Source: Henckelia pumila (lineage: Eukaryota; Streptophyta; Magnoliopsida; Lamiales; Gesneriaceae). Taken from it: a stretch of 64,000 nucleotides of DNA. Shown here one piece after another: positions 46,182 through 59,026 of the stretch. Both the position numbers and the translations under genes were made by a program. The stretch's first letter is position 1. Each line of letters begins with the position of its first letter. Under the pieces are notes generated by a model that was given only the letters and a program-made list of their open reading frames with translations, ran no database searches and had not been told where the DNA came from. Location of the stretch: positions 79,876,589 to 79,940,588 of the forward strand of contig NC_133121.1 in assembly GCF_033568475.1 (NCBI RefSeq), in the 5' to 3' direction.

Positions 46182-47110
46182 CCCCATATTTATGTAAAAA
46201 AAACATATTGAAAGCAAAAATTAAATTTTGTTTGATAAAAAATATTATTTTAAATTTTGTTTAAATTCAATCGTATTTTTATCTATATTTTAAAATTTTT
46301 AGATTGAATATTCTATCACTCATAATATCTTTTTTTTATTTTTTTTTCAATATCACGGTAATATATATAATTTTCAATTAAATCATATCTTTATTTTTAT
46401 TTTAAAATTTAATGTTGATGTTTCCACTATGTTTAGAAATGAATTTTGAGCAGAAAAATGTTAGTTTATATTTTTATTAGACTTTCTGATTTTATATATT
46501 GATATATTTTAAAACGAAAATCGGGCAATTTGCTCAAAAATCCCCAAATGCAAATATGTTTTGTTTTGGGCTCCCTAGTCATAAAATGTGGTACAACATC
46601 ATACATCATGTGGTACAAAACCATATAAGATGTGGTACAAATTAAAAAAAATTGTGGTACAAAAAAGTGGTTAGGAAGTGCAGAGTAAAACATGTTTGCA
46701 TTGGTTTTTTCAGCAATTTACCGTTAAAAATTTTATATATTAAATATTTTATTAGAAATAATATCATCTTAATTTTTTAAATATTTATTGCGTATATGTA
46801 TATATGATAAAGTCAAAACAAACAACCTATTAAAAACAAAAATTAAATTTTATTTGTTCACGAAAAATAGTATTTTAATTTTTTTTAAAAAAATTTAATC
46901 GTATTTTTATCTGTATTTTAAAATTTCTAGATTCAATAAATCTGTTATTCATAATATTATTTTTTAAATATGTGACACGTATATGTATATATGCAAAACA
47001 ATCACTCTATTAACCAAAAAACTAATTTTTTTTTATCATGTGAAACATTATTTTTATTTTTTTTAAAACACAATCCGTATTTTTATATATATTTTAAATA
47101 AAAATTATTA
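46182..47110. repeat. AT-rich tandem repeat array, right part
   Basis: Continues the 39950-40550 array, with unit markers TATGTATATATGATAAAG at 46793 and TATGTATATATGCAAAAC at 46983. A small MITE-like element (46522-46723) lies inside. Confidence 0.55.
46522..46723. mobile_element. Small MITE-like inverted repeat element
   Basis: The ends CGGGCAATTTGCTCAAAAA and (other strand) CGGTAAATTGCTGAAAAAA form inverted repeats of about 50 bases. Inside, TGTGGTACAA recurs about four times within 70 bases. The target duplication is not clear. Confidence 0.55.
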
Positions 47111-48155
47111 TTTTTTCATTATAAAAACTTTGACCTTGATATATACTTTTATAATTTGTATAGTTTATGTGTGATGCGCATTTAATGTATAGATATTATT
47201 ATTATATATAACGAAATAGCTTTTATTTATTTATAAATTTGATTGAAAACTAGTTTTGTATGTGTTTCTACTTATTTCATTTAACAAAATTTATATAACA
47301 CCCTTCTTCTGCATTTAAATGGATATATGTTTGAAATATAAGGTTACAATGAACTCAAGCAGAATAGATTGACCATTTCTGCGTAACGAATAATAGATTC
47401 ATAATTAAAATAGATGATATATTATATATACAAGAGTGGTCTGTTTTCTCTTAAAAAAAAAAAAGAAAAAAGAGTGATCTGTTTTCCACTCTTACGTCCG
47501 TACATAAATTTATTGTGGTAGCTTATAGGGACCATTAATTTTATAGTTGAATGAACATATATATATATATATAAATAATATATATAGTTTTGTAAAAACA
47601 TATCGGTGGGCATCCCATTTAATTAGTGTAGATACAAGTTGATGCACAAAAAATGAGATGGAAAATCTTTTTTACACGTATACAAAAGTGGCTGGTGCAT
47701 GCCACATAAATTGTTTTACAAATTTTCTTCTAAATCACTTTCTTAATTTGTGTGAAAACACATACAAGTCTAAATGAATAAGACCAAAATAGTTTTTGAT
47801 GTATAATTTGGATGGTGTGGGGATATTAGCCGGCCCACATTTAGGTTATCGTGAATTTTACCAATAACCATATTTGATGAAGGGAATTAATTTATTGACG
47901 TAGAAGAAACCTCTTTTAAAAGTAACGTACATGGCATGATTTGCATGAAGATATTCTTATGTATTTGGTCATTCAACATGTTCAATTCATACCAGCCAAC
48001 GAAGCACAAGCGTTACGTGTACATGAAATTATATTTTTTTAAATTAAAATATATATTATTTTTAAAATCTTAATATGGTGAAATTTTTTGGACAATCATG
48101 CACTCTATTTTAAAGAACAAATATTATGAACCATAAAAAAACTAGAAGTTAGTTA
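47111..48155. other. AT-rich intergenic DNA
   Basis: No gene seen. There is a short direct repeat of AGAGTGRTCTGTTTTC around a poly-A stretch at about 47432-47485. Confidence 0.45.
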
Positions 48156-48166
48156 GTGGGTATGCA

Positions 48167-49574
48167 GGTTAGGATCCCTACTGTGGGGGATCCCACAGTA
48201 GGGGGTGCACACTTCCTTTTTCTTTTCTTTTGTTTTTTTTTTTATTTTTTTTTTGGTTTGTTTGTTTTTTTTCCCTTTCACGTTTTTGTATTTTTTGTAT
48301 GTTTAACTTAATTTATTCGACAGGTTTTTTCTTTCTTTCTTTTTTTCTTTTTTTTAAAACAAAATTAGTTTTTGTTATTTTCTAATTTACCCAATTTTAT
48401 TTATTTTTAAAAAAAATGTAGGGACGACAAAAATTCTTGAAATCCCGACTCTTTCCTGAATCGCATCTCATTTTCGTCCCGAAAAAATCACAACCCAAAA
48501 TTTTTTGAACCGAGTTTTTTGCAATATTTTCCGTCTAAATTAATATCGGGAGAGAGATCGATCGAGAATAAATCCTTATCCAGAGGGGATTCTCGACCCT
48601 CCTGAAATAATATTATAATATATTTTATTAATAATTTTAATAATATATTGAGCTAAAGATTATTGTGTTTCAACACATATAACAATTAATTATCGACTTA
48701 ATTCACGTAATTTTTTATTGTTGGAAAGATCATATAGTAGAATCACGAAATGATATTTTATTTTTGTGTTTTTTTTAAAAATTAAATTAATAATTAAATT
48801 AATTGATATTTATAATTATCTAATTAGAACAAATATTTAGAATAAAAGATGTAATTTGACAATATATTTACTAAAATTTATCCAATAATTTTTATCATAA
48901 TATTTTATTAATAATTATATGATATATCGTATGATGTTCTTCTTTTAACAAAAAAACTTGAAGAATTATCATAAATATTTTAATATTATATTCTTTAAGT
49001 CGAATATTTATTTTATATTTAAAAATATAAATTTCTAAATAGCATTTTTAAATAAATAATCACCTTTTTGTGTTTTTTGAACGAAATCTTGAAAACTAAA
49101 AAAAAATTCGGAATTTATTCTCACTACCCGAGAGATCCCGAATATTCGCGGTCCGAAATATTCAAGTTTTGAAATATGTCGGGTTCGTGTTCCCGAATAT
49201 TTAGGTCCCAAAATTTCGAAATTTCCTCTTATTTATTGTAAATTTTAAAAAAACTTGAACTGAAAAGAAAAAAAAAATAGACGAGTTGAACATGTAGAAA
49301 TTGGAGGCAAAAAATTATTTTTTAAAAAAGAAAATTGGATTAAAAAATTGAAAAGAAGATTGGATAAATTAGAAAATAAAAAATAAAGCCATTTTTTTTT
49401 TGTTTTTTAAAAAGGGAGAAAAACAAATTTGTTTAGTTAAAGAATTAAATTTTTTTTTACAAAACTTGGAAAAAAAAGAGAAAACAAACGAAAAAAAGAA
49501 AAGGAAGTGTGTTGTGCCGTTTCCTCCACAGCACCCCCTACTGTGGGATCCCCCACAGTAGGGGATCCTAATCC
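48167..49574. mobile_element. MULE-like non-autonomous element, 1408 bp
   Basis: Terminal inverted repeats start GGTTAGGATCC (left) and GGATTAGGATCC (right, other strand), and each contains a nested palindrome around CCTACTGTGGGG...CCCACAGTAGGGG. An 11-base direct duplication GTGGGTATGCA is at 48156-48166 and 49575-49585. The interior is A/T-rich with no ORF. Confidence 0.82.
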
Positions 49575-49585
49575 GTGGGTATGCA

Positions 49586-50366
49586 CATGTGTGTGAATTT
49601 AAAATTGGATGTGTAGAATTTTAGGACTAATTTAGGTACATGTATTAAATATTTTTACTCTTTTTTTAGTTAGCAATGCATGTAATTATAATTTTGAAAG
49701 AAAAACAATTTTGTCAGAACACTTAAAAATACCAAAAATAGTTAGTATAACATGCTTTTACTTTATTAATAGTAATAAATGTATATTTCGATTCCACATC
49801 AAAATTTCCAAGTCTCGAATGTTCGAAGCCAACCACATCCAAGTTCCCAAAAATATCGGCAATCTCTATGATGAGCCCGTTATTATCATCATTGAACCTT
49901 ATGCGCAAACATATATGGAAGTGTAATATATTTTTTTAACAAAATGTTGGAACTCAAAGTCGTTATTTTTTGGTGTACACACAGTAAATTTAAAGGTTAC
50001 GTAATAACTAGACTACAAATCCCGCTAGCCACAGATATCATACTAGGAAAATCTTATACGACAAGCTCAGATAATTCATATTGGAAAAAATCCAGATGAC
50101 AAGTTTGCTCGAGAAAATATTATTGATAAGAGAAATCAAATTATTCTTTCATTGATCAACCATTCACCTGCTTGACAAACCCAAACATCCGTCTGGGGCA
50201 TTGAAGTGTAGTAAGATTTGTGATATATGCATCCTAGAATATGCCAGTGATTTAAAACCATGTCACCGTCTCTTTGCTAGAATAAAATATATATATAATT
50301 ACACAAAACTAAAAGATCAAGGCAAAAAATTACATTTTTTTCACTTTAATTTGGTCTTGTTAATTA
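49586..50366. other. Intergenic DNA
   Basis: Two overlapping small ORFs at 49711-49926 on opposite strands are not recognised. Nothing else is supported. Confidence 0.4.
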
Positions 50367-50524
50367 TGAATTTGTAGGGATGATAATTTTCCCCGCGGGT
50401 CCGAACGGGGCGAGTTCAGAGGAGAATTTTTGGGTATGGGTTCGGGTTCGGGGATTTTTACAAATCCCCATAACATATTGAGGCGGGTATGGAGATGTTA
50501 TCCCCATCCCCGAACCTGTCCCGA

Positions 50525-50628
<104 letters not shown>

Positions 50629-50698
50629 TAGTAGATAAATATTTTGATTATCAAATTTTATTAAATCTAAAATATTATAAAAATTAAAATGAAAAGTA

Positions 50699-50990
50699 GA
50701 GAAAATTGTTTTTTTAGTCCTGTATGTTTGTCACTTTGTGATTTTGGTTCTCTATATTTTCAGATTTCAGTTTAGTCTGTTATCTTTATTTTTTGGCAAT
50801 TTCAATCCTTTTTCTGATGTGGCGCTGATGTGACACCAATACAGTGCTGATGTGGAGCTGACGTGTATAGTGTCACGTAAGCATTTTCGAATAAAAAGGA
50901 CTAAAATTGCCAAAAATTAAAACATATATGACTAAAACTGAAATATGAAAATATAGGACAAACATAAAGGACCAAAATTACAGTTTTTCC
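50699..50990. mobile_element. MITE with about 100-bp inverted repeats, nested in the hAT-like element
   Basis: The ends pair over about 100 bases (left TTAGTCCTGTATGTTTGTC, right on the other strand TTGGTCCTTTATGTTTGTC). The 9-base flanks TGAAAAGTA (50690-50698) and TTAAAAGTA (50991-50999) match at 8 of 9, suggesting a Mutator-type MITE. Confidence 0.75.
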
Positions 50991-51624
50991 TTAAAAGTAT
51001 TATTATTCTTTGGTTTATATATATTTTTTATGCATTATATATAATATATCCGCTTATGATAACGTACTTTTTTATAACATAAAAATATTATTTGAATCTC
51101 ATTCATGTTACATACACATATAACTATTAATCTATGTATATTTTGTTATTTATTTTGATAAATTTAGTAAAAATATATAATCTTAATAAAATTTTTATAC
51201 ATAGTATTTTATTTAAAATAATAAGTTTGATTGATAGAAATATTTGTTATTTAAAATATTTTTATTAATTTTAAAAAATAATATTATAATGAAAAATTTT
51301 ACCCAAAAATATTTGATGTATTTTATTATAAAATTGAATAATAATTTTTATAGTCTTCTATAATAAAATTTACTAATAATATATATTTAAATATTTTATA
51401 ATATAATGTATTAATAATATATATTTTCGGGTATAAAGACGGGGATAGAGACTTGGTTCCTGCGGGGATGATGATGGTGATGGGGATGGAGATGGAGATG
51501 GAGAATCCCCGATAAGAAATTATGGGGATCGGGGCGGGTATAGGGATGGAGTTCGAATTCGAGTACGGGGATGGGGAAGCCTTCCCCATCCCCGTCCCGC
51601 CCCATTGTCATCCCTATGAACTTC

Positions 51625-51937
51625 AATTTTCAATCCTGCAACTTTCATGTTTTTTTTTTTTTCAGTTTTGTTTCTGTTTTGGTGAATTTTAATTTTTAGT
51701 CTTGTAACTTGTAGGATTATTGTGTTTATTTTCTTAATTGTCATTGTAAATTTCACACAATGTCACTTATATGATACTCATCCTCCACTAATACCATGGG
51801 TGGAGAGGTATTTGTCATCAAACCTACATCTAATCTCATACCGGGCCATGAGATATCATTGGGTTAACAAAAAAATGAGAGAAACATGAGATGAGTAAAA
51901 ATTTGTGTCTCATTCCACTTTCATATCATGTACCAAA
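51625..51937. other. Intergenic DNA between hAT-like element and LINE
   Basis: No gene seen. The exact 5' truncation point of the LINE is uncertain and lies in the last part of this stretch. Confidence 0.4.
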
Positions 51938-52398
51938 CGGTACCTAAATGATCAGGGGAAGTTATCGGAATGGAACTCGACTTTGGTTACATTAATTCCA
52001 AAGACAAGAGAGCCAGTAACTTTGAAAGATTTTTGTCCTATCAGCCTATGTAACTTGAGCTACAAAATTATGTCGAGAGAAATAACTAATAGGTTGAGAC
52101 CTATTCTCCATCAGGTTATTGACTCGTATCAAAGTGCATTCATTCCTCGAAGGCTGATTTTGGACAATGTAATGATAGGATTTGAGTGCATGCACTGGAT
52201 CAGAAATAACAAGCATTCAAAATCTGGATTCGCAGCGCTCAAGCTGGACATGAGTAAAGCTTAAGATGGTGTGGAGTGGAGTTTTTTTGGAAGTTGTGTT
52301 GCTTAGACTGGGTTTTGCGGAATCTTGGGCAAATTTGATTATGAGATGTGTTTCTTCAGTTACGTATTCATTCAGAATTAACTGTCAATATTTGGGGT
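51938..52398 (+). pseudogene. LINE reverse transcriptase, N-terminal half
   Basis: Motifs: LVTLIPKTREPVTLKDFCPISLCN, RPILHQVIDSYQSAFIPRR and AALKLDMSKA, characteristic of plant L1 reverse transcriptases. A stop (TAA at 52262) replaces the residue after LDMSKA, where the family has Tyr in DMSKAYDxVEW. The reading then continues in a shifted frame to about 52398. Confidence 0.88.
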
Positions 52399-52403
52399 TC
52401 TTA

Positions 52404-55030
52404 CGTGAGAACCCAACCTTCATGCCTTCAAGCAAGCAATGAAGGGCATTTACAGAAGGAATGTGGGTAGATGTTTCAAATTCAAAACTAAAAACAATCA
52501 AGAGTTGTAACAGCTGAAATAATGAGGAATCATGGCTATTATTGGGGATTATTATCCATGAATAGGAGACCCTTCAGTTATCAACTTCACCCTATAAATA
52601 GTGGCCAATAATTTGAGTGAAGATCACACCCAAAAATCAAGCGAGAATCTGCCATTTTTTTTCGAGCACCAAGCTGTGCTACTTTCGGTTTTCTTGAGCT
52701 CCGCTTTGCTTCCATTTTGGCTGAGTAGAAGCTGCTGAATTCTGTCCATATATCAAGGTTCTTATATAGCTTGATTCCATCCTAAATTCGAAGCACACAG
52801 AAACCATTCAAAGCTCCGAAATCTGCTCGTTGTCAATCTTCAAAACTTCCCATAAAACTCGGAACGCGACATCAGTTCGAAGCAGAATTCTTGTCCATTT
52901 TCGAAGGAGTTTTCTGCTCAAAGATCGAGCAGGATTCTGTCCAATTCCGGTAAAACTTTCTGTCCTAGTTTGGAGTAATCACCTACCGCAAAATCATTTA
53001 AGAATTTTTATGTTAAGTTTAAAGGCATGATAAGAAAAATATTTTTTTTATGGAAGTTGAAGTGAAGGTGGAAAGTGATGTGGTTGGAGGCCGGGATACC
53101 TGAGCCCGGTGATCTTTCTGTTAATGTTTATGTTATGATGAGCTTATGGATCCAGCTGAGAGGGTTGGTGAAGTGGCATAAGAGGTGGATATCTCACCGC
53201 CACGTACATTGGTTTTTATGATTGATCAATCGTTAAGTATGAGGCCACCGATATGGATACGACATGTTGAAAACTAAGAAATTAAGACATGCCATTTTAT
53301 GAAACATATTACTTATAATGTTTATGATATAGTATGATGATGATGTTTATGATTAATTTATACATGTTTATATGCATATATTTTTAAGATCATGCACGTA
53401 TAAGTATATTCACGTATTTTATATGATGTGTGCTTATGTGTGGTTTCATGTTGTTAAATAAGGATAGAACGTGCTGAGTCTCTAGGCTCATTAGATTTAA
53501 ATGGTGCAAGTGAGTAAGAGAATAATGAAGAAAATGTGGTCCCGACTGGCGTCGAGGGCGTATGAGTATCCAGGCAGCTAGTACTCGTGACCATAGCTCA
53601 TTTATGATATTTATGTGTTGAATCATGGCTGTTATTGGGGATTACCCTATAAATAGTGGCCAATATCTGAGTGAAAATCACACCCAAAAATCAAGCGAGA
53701 ATCTGCCATTTTTTTTTCAGCACCAAGCTGTGCTACTTTCGGTTTTCTTGAGCTCCAGTTTGCTGCCATTTTGGCCGAGTAAAAGCTGCTGAATTCTACC
53801 CATATATCAAGGTTCTTATATAGATTTGTTCTTGCCTAAATTCAAAGCACACAGCAACCATTCAAAGCTCAGAAATTCTGCTCGGTGTCGATCTTCAAAG
53901 CTGCCCAGAAAACTCGGAAAAGTCGGCATCGTTTCGAAGTAAACTTTCTGTCCAAAGTTGAACAGTTTCTGTCCGATTCTTGAGCATAATTCTTGTCCAA
54001 AGTTCGAACAGATTCTGTCCAGCATTGAATCCGCTGAATCTGTCTACGTTTCAAAGCCAACACCTTCAGCAGCCATTGGAAATTTAGCAACAATCAAGGT
54101 CCAGAAATTCGTCCAAATTTGCACCAAAACGTGATCAAGGAACTACATTTTCCGTCCAATTTTGAAGAAGCATTCTGTCTATTTCACGTGCAGATTTCCT
54201 GTCCTATTTCCCTACACGATTTTCTTATAACTCGAATACTGTAAGTAGGCTTCTATCTTTCTTTTGTTTGATATAAGTTTCTACACTTATATTCATTTTT
54301 GTGTGTGAGTTAAGCTTCATAAAATAAATTACTTATACTTTTGAAAATTTGATCGGCATGATACGTATATTCGTTTCACTTTGATATGCTATTTGTTGGT
54401 TATTCGTGATTTGAAGCATGTTAGAGTTATTTGGAAATATTTGAGATGCACTGTTAAGAGTCGATTTAGAAATGATTAAGGAATTTCCGATTATTTGGTT
54501 TGATATGGCCCTGATACGGTGAGTTATAATAACCGTTCCTTTGGCCTCACTCCTTAGAGGAGTAACATATAGAGGACTGATCAGTAAAACCACGAAAAAT
54601 GAGATAATTAACAGTGCAATATTTACTTCGTATTTGTGTCAGATTCAGCATGCTTATTTCGAGATTATGAAATATACATGTGTACATGTAAATATATTTT
54701 TGGTGTTTATCGTGCTCGATCGGCCCCCACTTGTTGAGTGTTTCCCAAAACACTCACCCCATTCTTTTCCTGCTCGGATACTGAATAACAGTTAGAAGAT
54801 GATGAACAATATGCATTCTGGGGTTGGTGATCAAGTTTTTGAAGTTTTATTCGTAGTTATTTTCTGTTATTTTGTCGCTTCCGCTATTGTCGTATTTCCT
54901 GTTTTGTAAAGACATATTTGATTATGTAAAAGACTGGTTGAAGGCTATTTTCTATACTATGTGGCTTGTTGTTTTTCAATTCAAAATGTTAAGCAACGCC
55001 GATGACACGTCTCAGTCGCGAGACGTAACA
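52404..55030. mobile_element. 2.6-kb insertion in the LINE, probably LTR-derived
   Basis: Bounded by the pentamer TCTTA on both sides (52399-52403 and 55031-55035). LINE sequence continues directly across it (reverse transcriptase GIRQGDPLS motif to the right). It contains a direct duplication of about 300 bases (52540-52840 and 53625-53900), each copy with a CCCTATAAATAGTGGCC promoter-like core. No protein domain is recognised. A non-autonomous LTR element or a solo LTR with internal duplication are both possible. Confidence 0.6.
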
Positions 55031-55035
55031 TCTTA

Positions 55036-56119
55036 GGCCTCAAAGGGGTATTCGCCAAGGTGATCCACTGTCCCTGTAATTTTTTACAATATGTGCCCAA
55101 GGATTGTCCTCTTTATTTGTTAAATCAGTAGAAATAAAGGCTCTTGAGGTGGGTGAAGATTTCGAATAGCAGCCCAACCATTTCGCATCTATTCTTTGCA
55201 GACGATAGCTTGATATTTTTCAAGGCGACGAGGGATAATTGCTTGCAAGTGCGTAACTGTTTACAAATATATAAAAAAACTTCGGGGGAGCTGGTGAATT
55301 ACGAGAAATCAGCTCTTACATCCAGTCCTAACGCATCTGTTCGGTATATGGCGGATATTAAGAGCATTCTCATGATGGAAGTAGTGAAGGGGCATGACAT
55401 TTATTTGGGGCTGCCAACACTACCTTTGCATAGCAAACAACTTCAATTCTCATACTTACTTGAGAGGGTTAGCAACAGAGTGAAAGGGTGGAATTCAAAA
55501 TTGCTTTCCAATGGAGGGAAAGAAATCCTTATTAAATCGGTACTACAAGCTATCTCTTTATATGCTATGTCATGTTTCAAATTTCCAATTTCATTGTGTA
55601 GGAGAATTGAACAAGTATCCACAAATTTCTGGTGGAGCGACAAGAAGGATAAGAAAAGAATGCATTGGACGAGATGGGCTAGTCTTTGTACACCAAAATG
55701 CAATGGGGGATTGGGATTCATAGATCTGGTAGCTTTCAATAAAGCACTGTTGGCGAAACAAATCTGGCGTATTTTGAGGTATCCCAATTCCTTGATGGTT
55801 AGAGTATTTAAATCCAGATATTTTAGGAATTCGGATGTGATGGCAGCTAGTATTGGTTCGAATCCTTCATATGTTTGGCGCTCTTTATTATGGAGTAGGG
55901 AATTGCTTATCAAAGGATTATGTTGGCGAGTTTGGGAATGACAGTTCAATTGCAGTTTACTTGGATAATTGGTTACCAAGTGTTCCTTTGCAAAAATACA
56001 GTGTCGGTTCCTCGGTGGATATTAATTTGAGAGTGTCAAATCTGATCACTTTGGAGGGGACTTGGAATGAAGGGTTGGTGAATCAATTATTCTCAATGAT
56101 CGAAGCTTCAGCTATTTAA
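55036..56119 (+). pseudogene. LINE reverse transcriptase, C-terminal half
   Basis: It begins with the conserved GIRQGDPLS (in a frame that breaks soon after). ORF 55144-55941 has the catalytic HLFFADDSLIFF (FADD in place of YxDD), then WNSKLLSNGGKEILIKSVLQAISLY and NGGLGFIDLVAFNKALLAKQIWRI. A frameshift near 55930 moves reading to the frame of 55853-56119. Confidence 0.9.
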
Positions 56120-56122
56120 GAA

Positions 56123-56494
56123 TTGCCTTTGAACCGTGGAGGAGGTGAGGATTTAAGATATTGGAAGGCTAGTGAGAATGGAATATATTCGGTCAAATCT
56201 GGTTATCATTTGGAAATGAATAGTTGGATGCCTTCACCATTTCAATCTACTATCCCATTTGCTAGATGGTGGAAGTTCATTTGGGAACTCCGAATTCCTC
56301 CCAAATTTCGTGTTTTCCTCTGGAGAGCTTCTAGAGACTTTATCCTGACTGCCGCAAATCTACTAAGGAATCATATCCCTACTATTGGTATTTGTTTGCT
56401 GTGCAGAACACATCAAGAAACTACCCGCCATGGTCTTTATTCTGTGATGAGATTAGAGATATCTGGAAAAACTCTGCATTTTGGAACATTTTGA
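56123..56494 (+). pseudogene. LINE zf-RVT (zinc-binding in reverse transcriptase) domain
   Basis: WKASENGIYSVKSGYHLE, WKFIWELRIPPKFRVFLWRA, and the Cys/His motif CLLCRTHQETTRH match the zf-RVT region that follows plant LINE reverse transcriptases. The end is frameshifted. Confidence 0.85.
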
Positions 56495-56538
56495 AGCAGG
56501 TACAAATGGAGTTTTTTGTGTTTTGTGGGTGAGCCATC

Positions 56539-57240
56539 ATGGAAGGAATGAATAAGGACGATGTGGAACTCTTTGCTATGATGGCTTGGGAGATTTGGGT
56601 TGAGGAGTGTAATTGCATACATGAAGCTAATGTCCAGAGCAGGCCTATACAGATTGAATGGGTTACACCTTTTTTGGAAGCTTTTAGGACAGTGTGTGCT
56701 AGGGGGCATCCTTCGATCCCGTCTCCGGCTTTTAAGCCCGAGAGGAGTTGGCAACCACCTTTGTATGACCAAGTGCGGATGGATGTTGATGCTGCTTTCG
56801 ATGGTTGTAGGAATCTTTATAGCGTAGGGATTGTGGTGAGGGATTGTAATGGTGTGGTGCTTGGTGCTAAAGCCTCTGTAATAAGAAATGTTTATTCGGT
56901 GAAATCAACGGAATTGGTTGTTATTCGAGTTGGAATGGAATTCTGCGTTCACGATAACTTTTCTAAAGTCTGTATTTTATTGGATTCCTTAGTTTAGGTT
57001 CAAGCACTGAATGGGATTAATGTTGATAACCTGGGGCCGATTGGTAACATGTTTTTGGAAGTCCGTGGTTGGCTTAACTCTCCAAGATTTCTTTCCTTGC
57101 AGCACATGCAACGAACAGCAAATAGGGTGGCGCATTTGTTGGCGCGTAAAGCTTTTGATTATTCTTCTAGTTTAGAATGGTTTTCTGATGATGTTCCGAG
57201 TTGGTTATCTGTAATTGTTTCTCAGGACTGGAGAAATTAA
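56539..57240 (+). pseudogene. LINE RNase H (plant RVT_3 type)
   Basis: MDVDAAFDG, GIVVRDCNGVVLGAKA and STELVVIRVGMEF supply the first Asp and the Glu positions of the RNase H fold. A stop at about 56995 breaks the frame, and LQHMQRTANRVAHLLARKA completes the domain. Plant L1 elements often carry this C-terminal RNase H. Confidence 0.85.
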
Positions 57241-57274
57241 TATTATGAATGATTTTCCTCTCAAAAAAAAAAAA

Positions 57275-58201
57275 AATCATTACACACATTGGGGCCTTTT
57301 AGAAATTGTTCCATCTGATCGACTTGAAACCTGATCAATCGACACATCTAATTTTTTAGAAAAATGTATATACGTGAAGTAAAACATATTAGTGATATAT
57401 ATATATATATACCAGTTATTTACAATCAACTCAAAAAATACATGTAGAATAGAGATCGAATCCAAGTGTTACCAAGAAATTTGCCAAAATAAGGCCACAC
57501 CAAAAGTTGCATGCATAGCTAGGGAGCCAGAGCTTGGTAGAAATGCATGGAGCATTCGATTTTTGACGTTTTCTTTTTTTTTTTTTTTAAAAATAATAAT
57601 AATAAAATGTGGTGCATGCCAGTGCTTGTGCTCACTAATCAAGAAATGTTTGAATGACACCATTGTTGAGCAAACAGTTAATTAAAGAGACAATGTCATT
57701 TGGTCTTTACAACTTGACTCTCTTTACAACTTTGCTTACAATTGTCATCAAATAATTTGAGGAAAGAGCATTAATGTTGGTCTCACTTTTATCTATGGTC
57801 GAACTGTTCTATCGAGCCCACTAAAGACGACCGATTCTTTACATAAGGTCCGGGGACGTCAAGCACGCAGGAGTGCGGTTGACACCCCAATGAATGCAAA
57901 TTAGCTAACTTCGAAGGTCATTATATTTACATTATGAGTAAGTGTTAAGTGCCTGCCGACATAAATCCAAAAGATAAAGAGAGCTTGAATATATAGTTAA
58001 ATAACAACTTCTTTACATGAGGAATATCAACTTTTATTTACGGTCTTTTAAGAGAGTTATGTACTTAAAAATAAGCGATTTATTTTGGGCTCGAGATCTT
58101 AATTATAGACTCGTCCCATAACTAAATTAGATAATTACACGGGACAACCTTAATATAGTTAATTAAGCATACCCCATTATTAAAATAGCTCATTACTCAT
58201 C
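57275..58201. other. Intergenic DNA
   Basis: No gene recognised. Poly-T/AAT stretch at about 57572-57605. Confidence 0.45.
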
Positions 58202-58206
58202 ATATA

Positions 58207-59026
58207 TGATGCGATTATCATAAAATGGTTTTTCGGGTGGTGGGTATAAGACCCGGGTAAAATAACAGCAAGCTTTCTCGTTCCTCAGAAGACGAAGCCT
58301 ACGCATCAAGAAACAAGAAAACTCGTCAGTGGGGGCACCGGAGGGTTCTCCGGCGTCGCCACTCCGATACTTAAGTTAGATTAAGATGTATGGAGTGGGC
58401 TTACGATATTTAGAGAAATTGAGTGTGAATGTGAAGATATAGATGAACGTAAAAGAACACAAAAAAAACATACCATGACCAGGACAGGGAGCCTGGTATT
58501 TATAGGAATTCCGGAGAGATCCCAATAATTGTGCGTTATGGGTTTCTGACATCTATTAAATGTGATTAGATGTTTTTCGTGATTTTTGGACAATGCCCAT
58601 GCCTACTCATTATTATTCTCTGTCACTTTCAGATGGTGCCCATGCTGTGGGACCCGTGTTATGATTTGGCTTGGAAAGGGTCCTCTAGCCTGGATGACGG
58701 GGTGCTCAAGGCCAGGGTGCTCGAGGCCAGGGTGCTGGAAGCCAGGGTGCTGGACGCAAGAGTGCTGGGAGGCTAGGGTGCTCTGGGTGGCAAGGGTTCT
58801 CTGGCAGGCAAGGGAAGGGAGGACACCTCTTGGCAAGGGAAGACTCCTCCTGGTAAGGGAAGGGAGGACACCTCTTGGCAAGGCAAGGGACCTCTTTCAT
58901 ACTTCGTTTGGGTTCTACTTCCTCCCTGTCTTTCTTCTACCCACCAATCTAGAAACCACTCCGCATTCGGGCTCTCGACAATCACTCGGGTTTGGTGATA
59001 ACCCGGGATATTTCACCGGGGTATCA
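58207..59026 (-). mobile_element. Solo LTR, 820 bp
   Basis: On minus it runs from TGATACCCCGGTG to ATCGCATCA, TG...CA ends, flanked by the target duplication ATATA (58202-58206 and 59027-59031). A TATAAATA box lies on minus at 58497-58504. No internal region or second LTR is present. It includes two small tandem repeat clusters at 58690-58880. Confidence 0.85.
58700..58880. repeat. Two short tandem repeat clusters in the solo LTR
   Basis: 58700-58785 repeats GCCAGGGTGCTSGA-like units of about 14-15 bases five to six times. 58795-58880 repeats GGCAAGGGAAGGGAGGACA-like units. Confidence 0.8.

Larger units (their letters stand above)
51938..57274 (+). mobile_element. L1-type LINE, 5'-truncated and split by an insertion
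   Basis: Reverse transcriptase starts near 51940 and resumes at 55036; a zinc-knuckle-like domain and RNase H follow, and a poly-A run at about 57261-57273 marks the 3' end. ORF1 and endonuclease are missing. Several frameshifts and stops show that it is inactive. Confidence 0.85.

Noticed and set aside
49711..49926. Overlapping small ORFs on both strands
   Set aside because: No recognised family and no start or splice context; kept only as an unassigned note.
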